Of a DNA stretch of 14,838 nt, positions 6,699 through 13,618 are shown piece after piece. The stretch is taken from assembly GCA_964371555.1 (NCBI GenBank), contig CAYJMQ010000047.1, positions 1 through 14,838 on the forward strand. The letters are read 5' to 3'. The translations under genes were made by a program, and so were the position numbers. The DNA comes from CAYJMQ01 sp964371555 (GTDB lineage Bacteria; Bdellovibrionota; JACOXK01; 2-02-FULL-40-11). The notes under the pieces are model-generated. The model did no database searches and was not told the origin of the DNA. It saw nothing but the letters and a program-made list of their open reading frames with translations. Numbering within the stretch: the stretch's first letter is position 1; each line of letters begins with the position of its first letter.

Positions 6699-8287
6699 TG
6701 AAAACAGATAAGAACAAGCTTTAGTCCGGTTATGTCATGATTTTCATCTTCGTTATCATCAAGCGGGTGGTTCCATTTTGCATAGGCTTCAAGAAACGAG
6801 AGCCAGCCGGTATCTGCGGCAAAATCGAGCCCTGAATAAAAAGGGGCTTGATAGCGGTAAAATTCTTTAAGACGATCTTCCAATTTTATTTTTGTAAAGT
6901 CCGTTGTCGGTATTTCTTCCGATATAAAATCAGGGAAAAAGATGGAGAGGCCGTCTGTATAATAAATTTCAGTCTCTTCATGAATTAATTTTTTTAGAAT
7001 TTTTAGCATATTAAATACGAGCGTATTTGAAATCAGATCGGCTCTTCTGGGAATGGGCTCTCCTTTGACAACAACCGAAATGAAAGTTTCTGTTGTAAGG
7101 TCAGTATTATTTAAGTCAACTTTGAGCGTTTCAGCCCAGCGTTTAATATCAGCTTGCTCAATATTTTCTTTGAGGTTATTGATTTCTAAAACAATCTGTC
7201 TAAGCTCTGATGTTCCTCGTTTTACAGCAGATTTTTCAAAGATCTTTTGAATTAAATCGATATTGCTCAGGAGGTTTTGAGAATGAGATTTGCTGGCTGT
7301 TTTCTTTACAGAAAACAGCCAGCGGTTGAAATCCACATTAATCGACTCTGCCGCTTTTTTAACTGCGTAAAGGAGGCTGTCTCTTCGCCAACTCAATAAA
7401 TCGGTTGAATTGATTTTTTCTGATTTGGTAAGGATGGAGAGCTCTTTTGTTATATTTTTTACCGGCTGGGAAATTTTTGAAAATTCTTCCAGATCGATTG
7501 CTACAAATTGAGTGAGAGGAAAATTTCTTAAGTCAAACGCATTCCTGACAATACCTTTGACGACCGATTCCGGGGGGGTGTCAAAATGTTCAAGCGTGAG
7601 ATATGGAAATGACTCGCTTGAGGTGAGGCTTTCCGGGGCTATTATGTATTTTGAAATGTGTCTGAGTTGATAAAAGACTTCAAAGGAGGCCATAAAACAG
7701 GCGTCAAAGGCAATAAAGTCAAATCCTCTGCGGGGAAGCCGTGAGCTGATCTCTGTTAAGACATCGTCGATCTCATAGACGGTCAAACTATCGAGATTTG
7801 AACCCGAATCATAGCCAACGGAGATGAGATTTGAGCTGTCAGAACCACCGTCGCCGGAGAGGATGAAGGCGTAATGGGTTGCGGGATATAAAACCTTTTG
7901 ATTCGGATTGTCTGTCGGGGCTAACTGATCCGTAAAAAAATTTCTGAGCGTTTCCCCGTCACCAAAGTTAATTGGTTTTTCAAGTTCCCGATGCCTGACA
8001 ATTTTCCCTCGATGGACCGTTGTGAGATGCACGTTCTTCTCAGGATGAATGGGGTCGAAAAGGACGGTGAGATGGAGATGGGTGTTTTTTTGAGCTGCTT
8101 CGATAATTTGTTTATATTTATACTCGTCTTCAGAGAGATTCGGCATTTCGGAACTAAGATAGATTGCGACATTCCAGAGGGCAGGCGTGAGATCCGGGGA
8201 TTTGCTTACCGGCAACGCAGCCATCAGTGGCCGCGTTGCCAGTAAACTTAGCTGCAGAAAAAGCAAAAGCTTAATGATTGCAATCAT
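6677..8287 (-). CDS. Exported clostripain (C11)-like protein with Asp in place of the catalytic His
   Basis: I take the ATG at 8287 (536 residues), because it puts a signal peptide at the N-terminus (MIAIIKLLLFLQLSLLA, cleavage near residue 23). The open frame upstream to 8428 lies over the preceding gene. The C11 pattern is clear: WNVAIYLSSE near 38, a fragment like yPAxxYAfILSGxGG at 134-148, and FDACFMASFEVFYQL at 194-208 with the nucleophile-type Cys197. Then APES and FPYL follow, as in the family. Where C11 enzymes have the catalytic His (HG(G/S)G), this protein has Asp146 (GAC), so normal cysteine-protease activity is doubtful. Clostripains cleave after Arg or Lys. The region after about 290 is helical and unassigned. 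It overlaps the upstream gene by 17 nt, implying coupling. The GGGAG before the ATG is only 1 nt away. Confidence 0.8.
   Translation of the reverse strand: MIAIIKLLLFLQLSLLATRPLMAALPVSKSPDLTPALWNVAIYLSSEMPNLSEDEYKYKQIIEAAQKNTHLHLTVLFDPIHPEKNVHLTTVHRGKIVRHRELEKPINFGDGETLRNFFTDQLAPTDNPNQKVLYPATHYAFILSGDGGSDSSNLISVGYDSGSNLDSLTVYEIDDVLTEISSRLPRRGFDFIAFDACFMASFEVFYQLRHISKYIIAPESLTSSESFPYLTLEHFDTPPESVVKGIVRNAFDLRNFPLTQFVAIDLEEFSKISQPVKNITKELSILTKSEKINSTDLLSWRRDSLLYAVKKAAESINVDFNRWLFSVKKTASKSHSQNLLSNIDLIQKIFEKSAVKRGTSELRQIVLEINNLKENIEQADIKRWAETLKVDLNNTDLTTETFISVVVKGEPIPRRADLISNTLVFNMLKILKKLIHEETEIYYTDGLSIFFPDFISEEIPTTDFTKIKLEDRLKEFYRYQAPFYSGLDFAADTGWLSFLEAYAKWNHPLDDNEDENHDITGLKLVLICFHDFFPTR
7292..7323. 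repeat. Perfect 14-bp intragenic stem-loop in the C11-like gene
   Basis: GCTGGCTGTTTTCT (7292-7305) and its exact reverse complement (7310-7323) are separated by only TTAC. It lies inside the coding sequence and encodes LFSVKKTAS on the minus strand. Neither strand has a U-run after it, so it is not a typical terminator. Confidence 0.85.
8204..8247 (-). repeat. 20-bp stem-loop near the 5' end of the C11-like coding sequence
   Basis: Arms 8204-8223 and 8228-8247 pair across a 4-nt loop. In plus-strand bases there are three C/A or A/C mismatches (8205/8246, 8210/8241, 8219/8232). In the minus-strand mRNA each becomes a G-U wobble, so the sense transcript can form an unbroken 20-bp helix. It starts about 40 nt after the chosen ATG and covers codons for the signal-peptide end and cleavage region. 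Confidence 0.8.
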
Positions 8288-8939
8288 ACTCCCAATGGCC
8301 GGAATGCCAGTGTCCCCATGCGTCATAATAGCCGGGTACCCAATGTTTATGGCAATGAGAACCATGGTTGCTCGAACCAACAGCCCAGATAAGCAGTCCG
8401 ACAACGGCAAAAATAATTCCGATCCCAATCAGAAGCAGAAACATATCAGCGGTAGATTCCCATCCATTGTCGCTGCTTTCAAAGGGAATGCCATTGATGT
8501 CTCTTGCCCCTAAGCGGTCTGCCAGAGCGTAGAAATAATCCCTTGCGTTGAAATCGGGATCATTTGAAATCTCTTTTTTATCGACAGCGAGTCTCGCGTC
8601 GTAAATGGCTTTACGCGCTTCTTTCTCCCGGTTGTTTAAGCTGGTTCTGCTGTCGATTTGTTTCTTTAGCTCCTCGACAACCACTTCGAGATTTTTCATG
8701 ATCTCTTCTTTAATTTGTCCGCTTGAAATACCGTCTTCAAACTCCCGTTTCTCATAATAATCGCCAAGCCGTCTAAGTTCGGATTGAAGCAGTGATTTGT
8801 TTTTTAAGATTTTCGCGATTTCTTTATCGTCTACGCGGCTGCTGTTATTTGCGTATACCGCAAATGGCTGGTAGACAAGGCTTGCTATCAGCAGACCCAA
8901 GATGCCGGCAGCGGCATGACCTTTTAGGATTTTTTTCAT
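8271..8939 (-). CDS. Exported single-TM protein with coiled-coil region and WXXGXW-type tail
   Basis: This 222-residue protein has a signal peptide (MKKILKGH, then a hydrophobic core; cleavage after VYA, residue 30). A charged helical, coiled-coil-like region follows (35-125), then one strong membrane segment (about 166-188). The tail is His/Trp-rich: W200-VPG-YY, then W211-HSG-HW216, ending CNH. The W-x-x-G-x-W pairs resemble the short repeats of exported bacterial proteins carrying WXXGXW motifs; their function is unknown to me. C196, C220 and several His could bind metal or form a disulfide, which is inference. The start is supported by AGGAG at 8950-8946. The gene overlaps the following C11-like gene by 17 nt, so the two should be made together in the envelope. 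Confidence 0.75.
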   Translation of the reverse strand: MKKILKGHAAAGILGLLIASLVYQPFAVYANNSSRVDDKEIAKILKNKSLLQSELRRLGDYYEKREFEDGISSGQIKEEIMKNLEVVVEELKKQIDSRTSLNNREKEARKAIYDARLAVDKKEISNDPDFNARDYFYALADRLGARDINGIPFESSDNGWESTADMFLLLIGIGIIFAVVGLLIWAVGSSNHGSHCHKHWVPGYYDAWGHWHSGHWEYDCNH

Positions 8940-8959
8940 GATGAACTCCTCTTTTTAAG

Positions 8960-8988
8960 TTTTTATTTAAGGTGCGATACCATTTCAA
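8960..8988 (-). promoter_or_regulatory. Candidate promoter for the WXXGXW/C11-like gene pair
   Basis: On the minus strand TTGAAA (8988-8983), a 17-nt spacer and TAAAAA (8965-8960) would start transcription near 8953, just ahead of the AGGAG ribosome site. The rest of the 199-bp divergent region (8940-9138) is AT-rich. It includes an ACTCTT...AAGAGT inverted repeat around 9016-9041, but I see no clear promoter for the plus-strand gene. Confidence 0.3.
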
Positions 8989-9138
8989 TACCTTAACTCC
9001 TGTTTAGGTGGGTGATACTCTTAATATTTTGATAAAAAGAGTCAAGATAAATCCACATTCCCCACATTTCATTGATAAGGCCGAAATGGAACGTCAGCTT
9101 GTTGACAATCCTCTCTTGTTTCAGTAAGCAGCGAAATA

Positions 9139-10344
9139 ATGATGAAATGTCTGCTGGCCTTTTCTGCCCTATCTATTCTTCTTTTTTCAGCCTGCGATGA
9201 GCAGAAGATGGAATACGATCTTATCTTCCTTCATGATTACGCGGCCCGCTTTCAGCTCAGTGGGGGTGTGCATCATGCGCGCTATAAAGAATTGGCGGCG
9301 GCGCATTTGGTGTTAATGGAAACGTTGGAGCGTGTGAAGCATCTGGCTGAGAGTAAAAATGAGATTTCAGAAAATAATGTGGAAGAATTTTTATTAAAGG
9401 GGGAGAAGATCATCGAGGGGATCGAAGTCGGCGTGGTTCATCGACTTCTTGAGGCTGCAATGCTTCATCATGATGAAACATTGCAGTTGAAGATCAAAAT
9501 GGAAATTTTACTGGCGAGGGCTTTTCAGTCATACTTAAGCCTTTTGCAAAAGGCTGAAATGAATATCCGCATGTACGGTTCTCGGTTTCGTGCTGAATAT
9601 GAAGAACTCGAGAATAATAATCTTTCATACTGGGATCGAAATCGCATTCAGGAGTTAAAAGATGATCTCAATCTTCGGATGCTTGCCTCCCGCTTTTGGC
9701 CGACGAGGGTTTCGAAACCATTTTCATTTTACAATGAACTGAATAAGAAAATTCCTGACGATCTGGGCGATTACTTTCAATCCTATCACTATCGAGCGCT
9801 GGAAATTGAATCAGAGGTGAGAAATAATGTATTTTCTTATTTCGATGAAGATGCCAAACGTTCTATCTATGGACTCTATCCATCGTGGGATCAAATCATC
9901 GGTCGAATGATTCATTTTATGGCGCTGAGAAATGAATGGTATGCGGTCTATTTCCATTTGCAATCGGATATCCCATTTGATTTTGGTGAAGAGGGTGCGA
10001 TCGCTTTTTTAGTTGCTTTTAAGGCGGAGCTCTTGGCCGGGAAATATACGAAAGAGATTTTAAAAAAATATCTCGACTTTATCCGGATGGAAATCAAAAG
10101 AGCCGATGGGCGCTGGTATCTGGAGCATCAGGATCTTGAAACCGGGGCTTTGCTCGAACTCAGGGGAGAAAAAAGGGGAATGAGGGTTCTTAAATTATTT
10201 CAGAGAGCGATCACAGAAGATAGAAAAAGAGTCGATTATCTGAAAGACCGCTGGTATGCCTCTCTTAAGATTCAGCCCTCCAGCAGTCATTTGGTTCAGA
10301 TGCTGTTTCAGGACATTGAATTTTTGCGGCGGTCAGATAAATGA
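9139..10344 (+). CDS. Putative lipoprotein of unknown function
   Basis: The 401-residue product begins MMKCLLAFSALSILLFSAC with a lipobox-like LFSAC, so Cys19 is the likely lipidated residue. Phe at -3 is slightly unusual, and Asp at +2 is the inner-membrane retention signal in E. coli-type sorting, which may not apply here. The rest is highly helical and rich in Glu, Arg, Leu and Tyr, with no membrane segment and no family I recognise. ATG codons at 9139 and 9142 are both possible starts, and no convincing Shine-Dalgarno precedes them. The gene is divergent from the WXXGXW gene, and its last 37 bp overlap the convergent plsC end. Confidence 0.7.
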   Translation: MMKCLLAFSALSILLFSACDEQKMEYDLIFLHDYAARFQLSGGVHHARYKELAAAHLVLMETLERVKHLAESKNEISENNVEEFLLKGEKIIEGIEVGVVHRLLEAAMLHHDETLQLKIKMEILLARAFQSYLSLLQKAEMNIRMYGSRFRAEYEELENNNLSYWDRNRIQELKDDLNLRMLASRFWPTRVSKPFSFYNELNKKIPDDLGDYFQSYHYRALEIESEVRNNVFSYFDEDAKRSIYGLYPSWDQIIGRMIHFMALRNEWYAVYFHLQSDIPFDFGEEGAIAFLVAFKAELLAGKYTKEILKKYLDFIRMEIKRADGRWYLEHQDLETGALLELRGEKRGMRVLKLFQRAITEDRKRVDYLKDRWYASLKIQPSSSHLVQMLFQDIEFLRRSDK

Positions 10345-11042
10345 CTGAGAAAAACGGCGCGAACACGTTCGATCATCTCTGGAATGGTTGTTTCAGTTAA
10401 TCCCCGGGTATCGATTGGCGGATCAATATAGACTTTTACAATGCCGGGTTTTGGAAGCCACGCCTGTCTTGGGAAGAGCTGGTAGGCGCCTACGATGGTC
10501 AAGGGAATTATCGGCAGACCCGTCTGAAGCGCAAGATAAAACGCCCCCTTTTTGAGAGGTTGAAGCTCACCATTCAAGGTTCGTGTTCCTTCCGGAGCCA
10601 TTGCAATGGAATATCCCTGATCAATCAATTTCTTTGTTGCCCTCATTCCTTCGAGCGCCTTCATATGATCATGCCGGTCCAAAAAAACAACCCCGACCGC
10701 TTTCATAAAAAGACCGATAACCGGCATATAGGCAAGTGATTTCTTCGCGACGCCAAGTGTTTTAGGCGGCCTCAAATAGCAGGTAATAAAGAGGTCGAGC
10801 ATACTCTGGTGATTGATAACAAAAATGGCAGGTCTCTTTTCAAGGTTTTCCCTTCCAGAAATTTCGAGATCGATGCCGGCTGATTTTAAATTGAATTTAC
10901 CCCATTTGGGAACTGCCCACTGCATGACCTCTTCAGTGGAGCGAAATAGCATGAGGATCAGACCAAATCCCAGATAATAGATAATAGAGCCAACCAATCC
11001 TCCATAAAACGAAAGAAACCGAAAGAGGCGGATCCGTTTCAT
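10308..11042 (-). CDS. plsC: 1-acyl-sn-glycerol-3-phosphate acyltransferase (PlsC family)
   Basis: This enzyme acylates lysophosphatidic acid to phosphatidic acid at the inner membrane in phospholipid synthesis. The 244 residues show N-terminal hydrophobic segments (about 11-33), the HX4D catalytic motif NHQSMLD with H78 and D83, FLDR at 120-123, the substrate-binding EGTR at 151-154 and a hydrophobic IIPL at 178-181. The length is typical. The ATG overlaps the TGA of the upstream basic coiled-coil gene (ATGA, 11042-11039), so it is probably last in a small operon. Its 3' end overlaps the convergent lipoprotein gene by 37 bp, encoding only the non-conserved tail LSDRRKNSMS. Acting on a related acyl acceptor rather than the canonical one cannot be excluded. 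Confidence 0.92.
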   Translation of the reverse strand: MKRIRLFRFLSFYGGLVGSIIYYLGFGLILMLFRSTEEVMQWAVPKWGKFNLKSAGIDLEISGRENLEKRPAIFVINHQSMLDLFITCYLRPPKTLGVAKKSLAYMPVIGLFMKAVGVVFLDRHDHMKALEGMRATKKLIDQGYSIAMAPEGTRTLNGELQPLKKGAFYLALQTGLPIIPLTIVGAYQLFPRQAWLPKPGIVKVYIDPPIDTRGLTETTIPEMIERVRAVFLSHLSDRRKNSMS

Positions 11043-11434
11043 TGCAGTCGGTTGAGTTGCTCTTTATGCCGGGCAAGTTTTTTTCTGAATTTTTTTTCCT
11101 GATACGCGAGCTGGCTTAGTTCATGATCGAACCATTTTTGAAGATGGCGGTAAATTTTTACATATTGCTTCTCGGGAATTTTATTTTTTTTATTTTCGAG
11201 CCGTCTTAGTTTTAAATAATATTTTTTATTCAGAAGCGCCCTTTTCTTTGAAAAATACTCGCTCTTTTTTTCTTCATTTTTTTCGATGCGGCGTTCGATT
11301 TTTTTGTGTTTCTTCTCAAGCAAAAGCCTTTGTTTTTGATTGGGTTGAAATGCCAGCGCCATTTGCGGCCAAGATGACCAAGATATATAGAAGAGTGAAA
11401 TAAGGGCAGATGTCCAAAACCATTTTTTTACCAT
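11039..11434 (-). CDS. Small exported, very basic coiled-coil protein, unknown function
   Basis: From the ATG at 11434 the product has 131 residues. A TTG at 11449 would add five (MFVTS). It starts with a signal peptide or anchor (MVKKWFW, then a hydrophobic Trp/Ser-rich segment; cleavage possible after ALA near residue 28). The mature part is almost entirely one Lys/Arg/Glu/Leu-rich helix with coiled-coil character and a strongly positive charge. No family is recognised. A positively charged envelope protein could bind membrane surface, nucleic acid or LPS, but that is speculation. Neither start has a good ribosome site. The stop overlaps the plsC start. The gene is A-rich on the sense strand, with several poly-A runs that could slip. 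Confidence 0.6.
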   Translation of the reverse strand: MVKKWFWTSALISLFYISWSSWPQMALAFQPNQKQRLLLEKKHKKIERRIEKNEEKKSEYFSKKRALLNKKYYLKLRRLENKKNKIPEKQYVKIYRHLQKWFDHELSQLAYQEKKFRKKLARHKEQLNRLQ

Positions 11435-11478
11435 AGAAGTTACAAACAATATCCCAGTTTCTCACATCAAGTCAATGC

Positions 11479-11500
11479 GGGAGGGGCGGGAGGGGCGGGG
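11479..11500 (+). repeat. G-rich tandem repeat with G-quadruplex potential
   Basis: GGGAGGGGC occurs twice and is followed by GGGG. This gives five G-runs of 3-4 bases separated by single A or C, the classic tight-loop G-quadruplex pattern. It lies between the TPR gene stop (11504) and the next minus-strand gene. The G-rich strand is the template, so the transcript carries the C-rich copy. Confidence 0.8.
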
Positions 11501-11503
11501 CGC

Positions 11504-12082
11504 TTACTCTTTTTTAAGCAACTCACGAGCTTCTTTGTGGTTTGGGTCTATGTTTAATATCCGGCGTAAAACTTCTTTTGATTTTTCTTTGTCCCCCGTT
11601 GTTCCTCTCCAACGATAGACATTCGATAGAGCCATAAGAAGGGGCGTATTGTTCGGATTTTTTTCCAGGGCTGAGGTTAGAACCTCAATGCTTTCTTCAT
11701 AATTTTTTTGCCACGCATGGATATTTCCCATGATGATTAAAGCGTCAATATAATCCGGTTTGTCTTTTAAAATTTCTTCAGTGAGTCTTTGTGCCTCGTC
11801 ATATTGTTTGTCCCAGGCGAGGGTGCCCGCCAGGCTGACTTTTGCATCGAGATCGTCCGGCTGAACGGCAAGAATATTTTTATAGTCTTCAATCGCTGAC
11901 TTAAATTCTTCTTTCTGATTGTGCCTTTTTGCGGATTTAAAGAGGGCGTTTATCTTCTTTATTTTTTGGCGATGTTCTCTTTCTTCAGGCGTCAGTTGTT
12001 TGTATTGAATATACCAATAAGTGCTGACGGCCCCGCTTAGACAAACAGTAAGAATGAAAATCAGAACCCCTTTTTTCTTCAT
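11504..12082 (-). CDS. Membrane-anchored TPR protein
   Basis: The 192-residue protein has one N-terminal membrane segment (about 5-24, MKKKGVLIFILTVCLSGA) with no clear cleavage site, so it is probably an anchored periplasmic protein. Four tetratricopeptide repeats follow at about 46-76, 80-110, 114-144 and 148-182. The recurring Trp in LAWDKQYDEA, HAWQKNYEES and YRWRG resembles the TPR regions of YaiO-like and other envelope proteins. TPRs bind partner proteins; no enzymatic domain is present. A candidate promoter sits directly upstream, so it may head the TPR/coiled-coil/plsC group. The gap to the next gene (54-69 bp, depending on its start) holds the G-rich repeat. Confidence 0.8.
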   Translation of the reverse strand: MKKKGVLIFILTVCLSGAVSTYWYIQYKQLTPEEREHRQKIKKINALFKSAKRHNQKEEFKSAIEDYKNILAVQPDDLDAKVSLAGTLAWDKQYDEAQRLTEEILKDKPDYIDALIIMGNIHAWQKNYEESIEVLTSALEKNPNNTPLLMALSNVYRWRGTTGDKEKSKEVLRRILNIDPNHKEARELLKKE

Positions 12083-12103
12083 ATTTTTCCAGTAGCTGCA
12101 TTA

Positions 12104-12133
12104 AGTCTAAGATAAAAAGAAAGAAGACGTCAA
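12104..12133 (-). promoter_or_regulatory. Candidate promoter for the TPR gene
   Basis: On the minus strand TTGACG (12133-12128) overlaps the stop of the upstream dehydrogenase gene. An 18-nt spacer leads to TAGACT (12109-12104), which puts a start near 12097, about 15 nt before the ATG. Confidence 0.3.
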
Positions 12134-13302
12134 GGATTGATCGTTTTTATTTTTATGGAAATTCCCCGGCCTTTCAGCTGGGGGAGGTAATCTTTGGCTG
12201 AAATGGCTTTTTCGAGGGGACAAACCCCTGCCGCAGTGTCATTGGAGACAATGGTTTCGAGAACCAATGCGGCAGGAAATGCTGTGGTTCGTTCCATCGC
12301 CGTGAAGCCGGTCTCTTCATCAAAATAATCGATCATTTCGAGAAGCAGAGTTTCTGGCCTTTGATTTCTTATCCCTTTACAAATTGCTCTCAGCGCCACG
12401 AGGTCTTTATCCTGCGGAAAGGCAATCTTGGGCGCTACAACCGCATGAAATACCTCCCGGGGAGAGATTTTAATATTTCTGACTTCGATAGGGCTTGTGT
12501 CTAAAAGTCCCAAATCGAGGGCCGCTTTCATCATCTGATAGTGCCCCGGATAGCGAACGGTTTTATATTCGTATGTTTTTATTTTATCTTGAAAACTCCA
12601 GGGGCAGGTCGACGTTCCGCCAGATGTTGTGAAGGCTTCGCATTTTCCAATCGGCTGCTCAAAGGCGATTTCCTCCAGTTCAGTAAAAGTATCGATTTCT
12701 TGAACATGGCCTTCGCGTAAAATGACCGCTTTTCCAAAATATTCGTTTGTGAGCCCCTCCATTGAAAAAACAAGTTTATAGTTGAGGGGAGGTTTTGGAT
12801 TTTGAGGAAGTCCCCCGCAGTAGATCTGAACGCTATGAACAGCATCGAGCGTTTCAATTGCATAGAGGGCAAATATATTTCCCAAGCCGGGCATTAAACC
12901 GCAGTCTGGGACAATCGTGACGCCAGCCTCTTTCGCTCCCCCTGCAAGCGAAAGTTGTTGGAAGACGACATCTGTGTTCCCACCCAGATCGCAGAGATGC
13001 GTTTTGGCTTCAATGGCCGCTTTTGTGATGCTGACATTTAAAAAATAGGGGACTGCGCTGAGCGCCCCATCGAGAGGTTTTAAAAAGTCTATGAGGGCTT
13101 TTTCATTTTCAATTTTAAGCTCTTGGGGATAAACAATTTGCTCACGAAGAAGTGAATTGATTCTCTCTGCCGCGGTTTTGGCTCTGTTCCACGAAAGATC
13201 TGAAAGCCAAACCCCTTGCGCCTTTCCAGAGCGGGCAAGGTCAAAGGCGGCGGCAGCCCCCTGCATGCCGGCTCCCAAGACTCCATATTTTTTAGAGTTC
13301 AT
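12130..13302 (-). CDS. Saccharopine dehydrogenase / lysine 6-dehydrogenase family protein
   Basis: From the ATG at 13302 the protein has 390 residues and begins MNSKKYGVLGAGMQG, the usual position for the first Rossmann strand. A GTG at 13329 would add nine residues over the upstream gene and is less likely. The NAD(P)-binding GAGMQG is at 10-15, and Asp35 ends strand 2, which favours NAD. CDLGGNTD (104-111) and VPDCGLMPGLGN (131-142) are typical of saccharopine/lysine dehydrogenases and related enzymes. Family members oxidise lysine or saccharopine, or make carboxyspermidine-type compounds; the exact substrate is not decided. It is cytoplasmic. Its start overlaps phhB by 11 nt, making it the third gene of a gmd-phhB-dehydrogenase run. 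Confidence 0.85.
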   Translation of the reverse strand: MNSKKYGVLGAGMQGAAAAFDLARSGKAQGVWLSDLSWNRAKTAAERINSLLREQIVYPQELKIENEKALIDFLKPLDGALSAVPYFLNVSITKAAIEAKTHLCDLGGNTDVVFQQLSLAGGAKEAGVTIVPDCGLMPGLGNIFALYAIETLDAVHSVQIYCGGLPQNPKPPLNYKLVFSMEGLTNEYFGKAVILREGHVQEIDTFTELEEIAFEQPIGKCEAFTTSGGTSTCPWSFQDKIKTYEYKTVRYPGHYQMMKAALDLGLLDTSPIEVRNIKISPREVFHAVVAPKIAFPQDKDLVALRAICKGIRNQRPETLLLEMIDYFDEETGFTAMERTTAFPAALVLETIVSNDTAAGVCPLEKAISAKDYLPQLKGRGISIKIKTINP

Positions 13303-13618
13303 TAATTTTAGCCGCGAGAATGAAATCACTTTCGGTTAAACCATCGATTTTATGTGTCCAGATGGCGATACGGACAAGCCCCCATGCAAGATAGATGTCG
13401 GGGTGATGCGCCTGTTCTTCGGCGAGATTTCCAACTTTATTTGTGAACCTCAGAGCTTCCTTAAAATTTTTAAATTCAAATTCTTTCTCCAGATGATGTT
13501 CGTGAACGATCTTCCAATGACTTCCAAGTTTTTTTTGCAGCGTCGTTAACGGATTTCCTTTTAAAGGAGGGATTCCCCCTTTGCAGGGGATACATTCTCT
13601 CTTAGACAGCTCGCTCAT
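13292..13618 (-). CDS. phhB: Pterin-4a-carbinolamine dehydratase (4a-hydroxytetrahydrobiopterin dehydratase)
   Basis: This small enzyme dehydrates 4a-hydroxytetrahydropterin, recycling the cofactor of aromatic amino acid hydroxylases. I choose the ATG at 13618 (108 residues), because AGGA lies about 8-9 nt upstream. The ATG at 13642 would add eight residues inside gmd. The family signature is clear: EEQAHHPDI with H71, H72 and P73, then W87-T-H89 18 residues after H71, as in the animal enzyme, and D98. An N-terminal C9-x-x-C12 (CIPC) is common in bacterial members. No phenylalanine hydroxylase is visible here, so the pterin-using partner lies elsewhere or the protein has another role. It overlaps gmd by 17 nt upstream and the dehydrogenase by 11 nt downstream. 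Confidence 0.92.
   Translation of the reverse strand: MSELSKRECIPCKGGIPPLKGNPLTTLQKKLGSHWKIVHEHHLEKEFEFKNFKEALRFTNKVGNLAEEQAHHPDIYLAWGLVRIAIWTHKIDGLTESDFILAAKINEL

Noticed and set aside
8288..8428. N-terminal extension of the C11-like protein up to 8428
   Set aside because: It overlaps the upstream gene's TM and WXXGXW coding region by 158 bp and would put an extra stretch before a clear signal peptide. The ATG at 8287 fits an exported protein.
9102..9130. TTGACA before the lipoprotein gene as its promoter
   Set aside because: At 17 nt spacing the -10 would be TAAGCA, a poor match, and the start would fall at the ATG itself.
13303..13329. GTG start for the dehydrogenase at 13329
   Set aside because: It adds nine residues before the Rossmann strand and lies deeper inside phhB. 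The ATG at 13302 matches the family's usual start.
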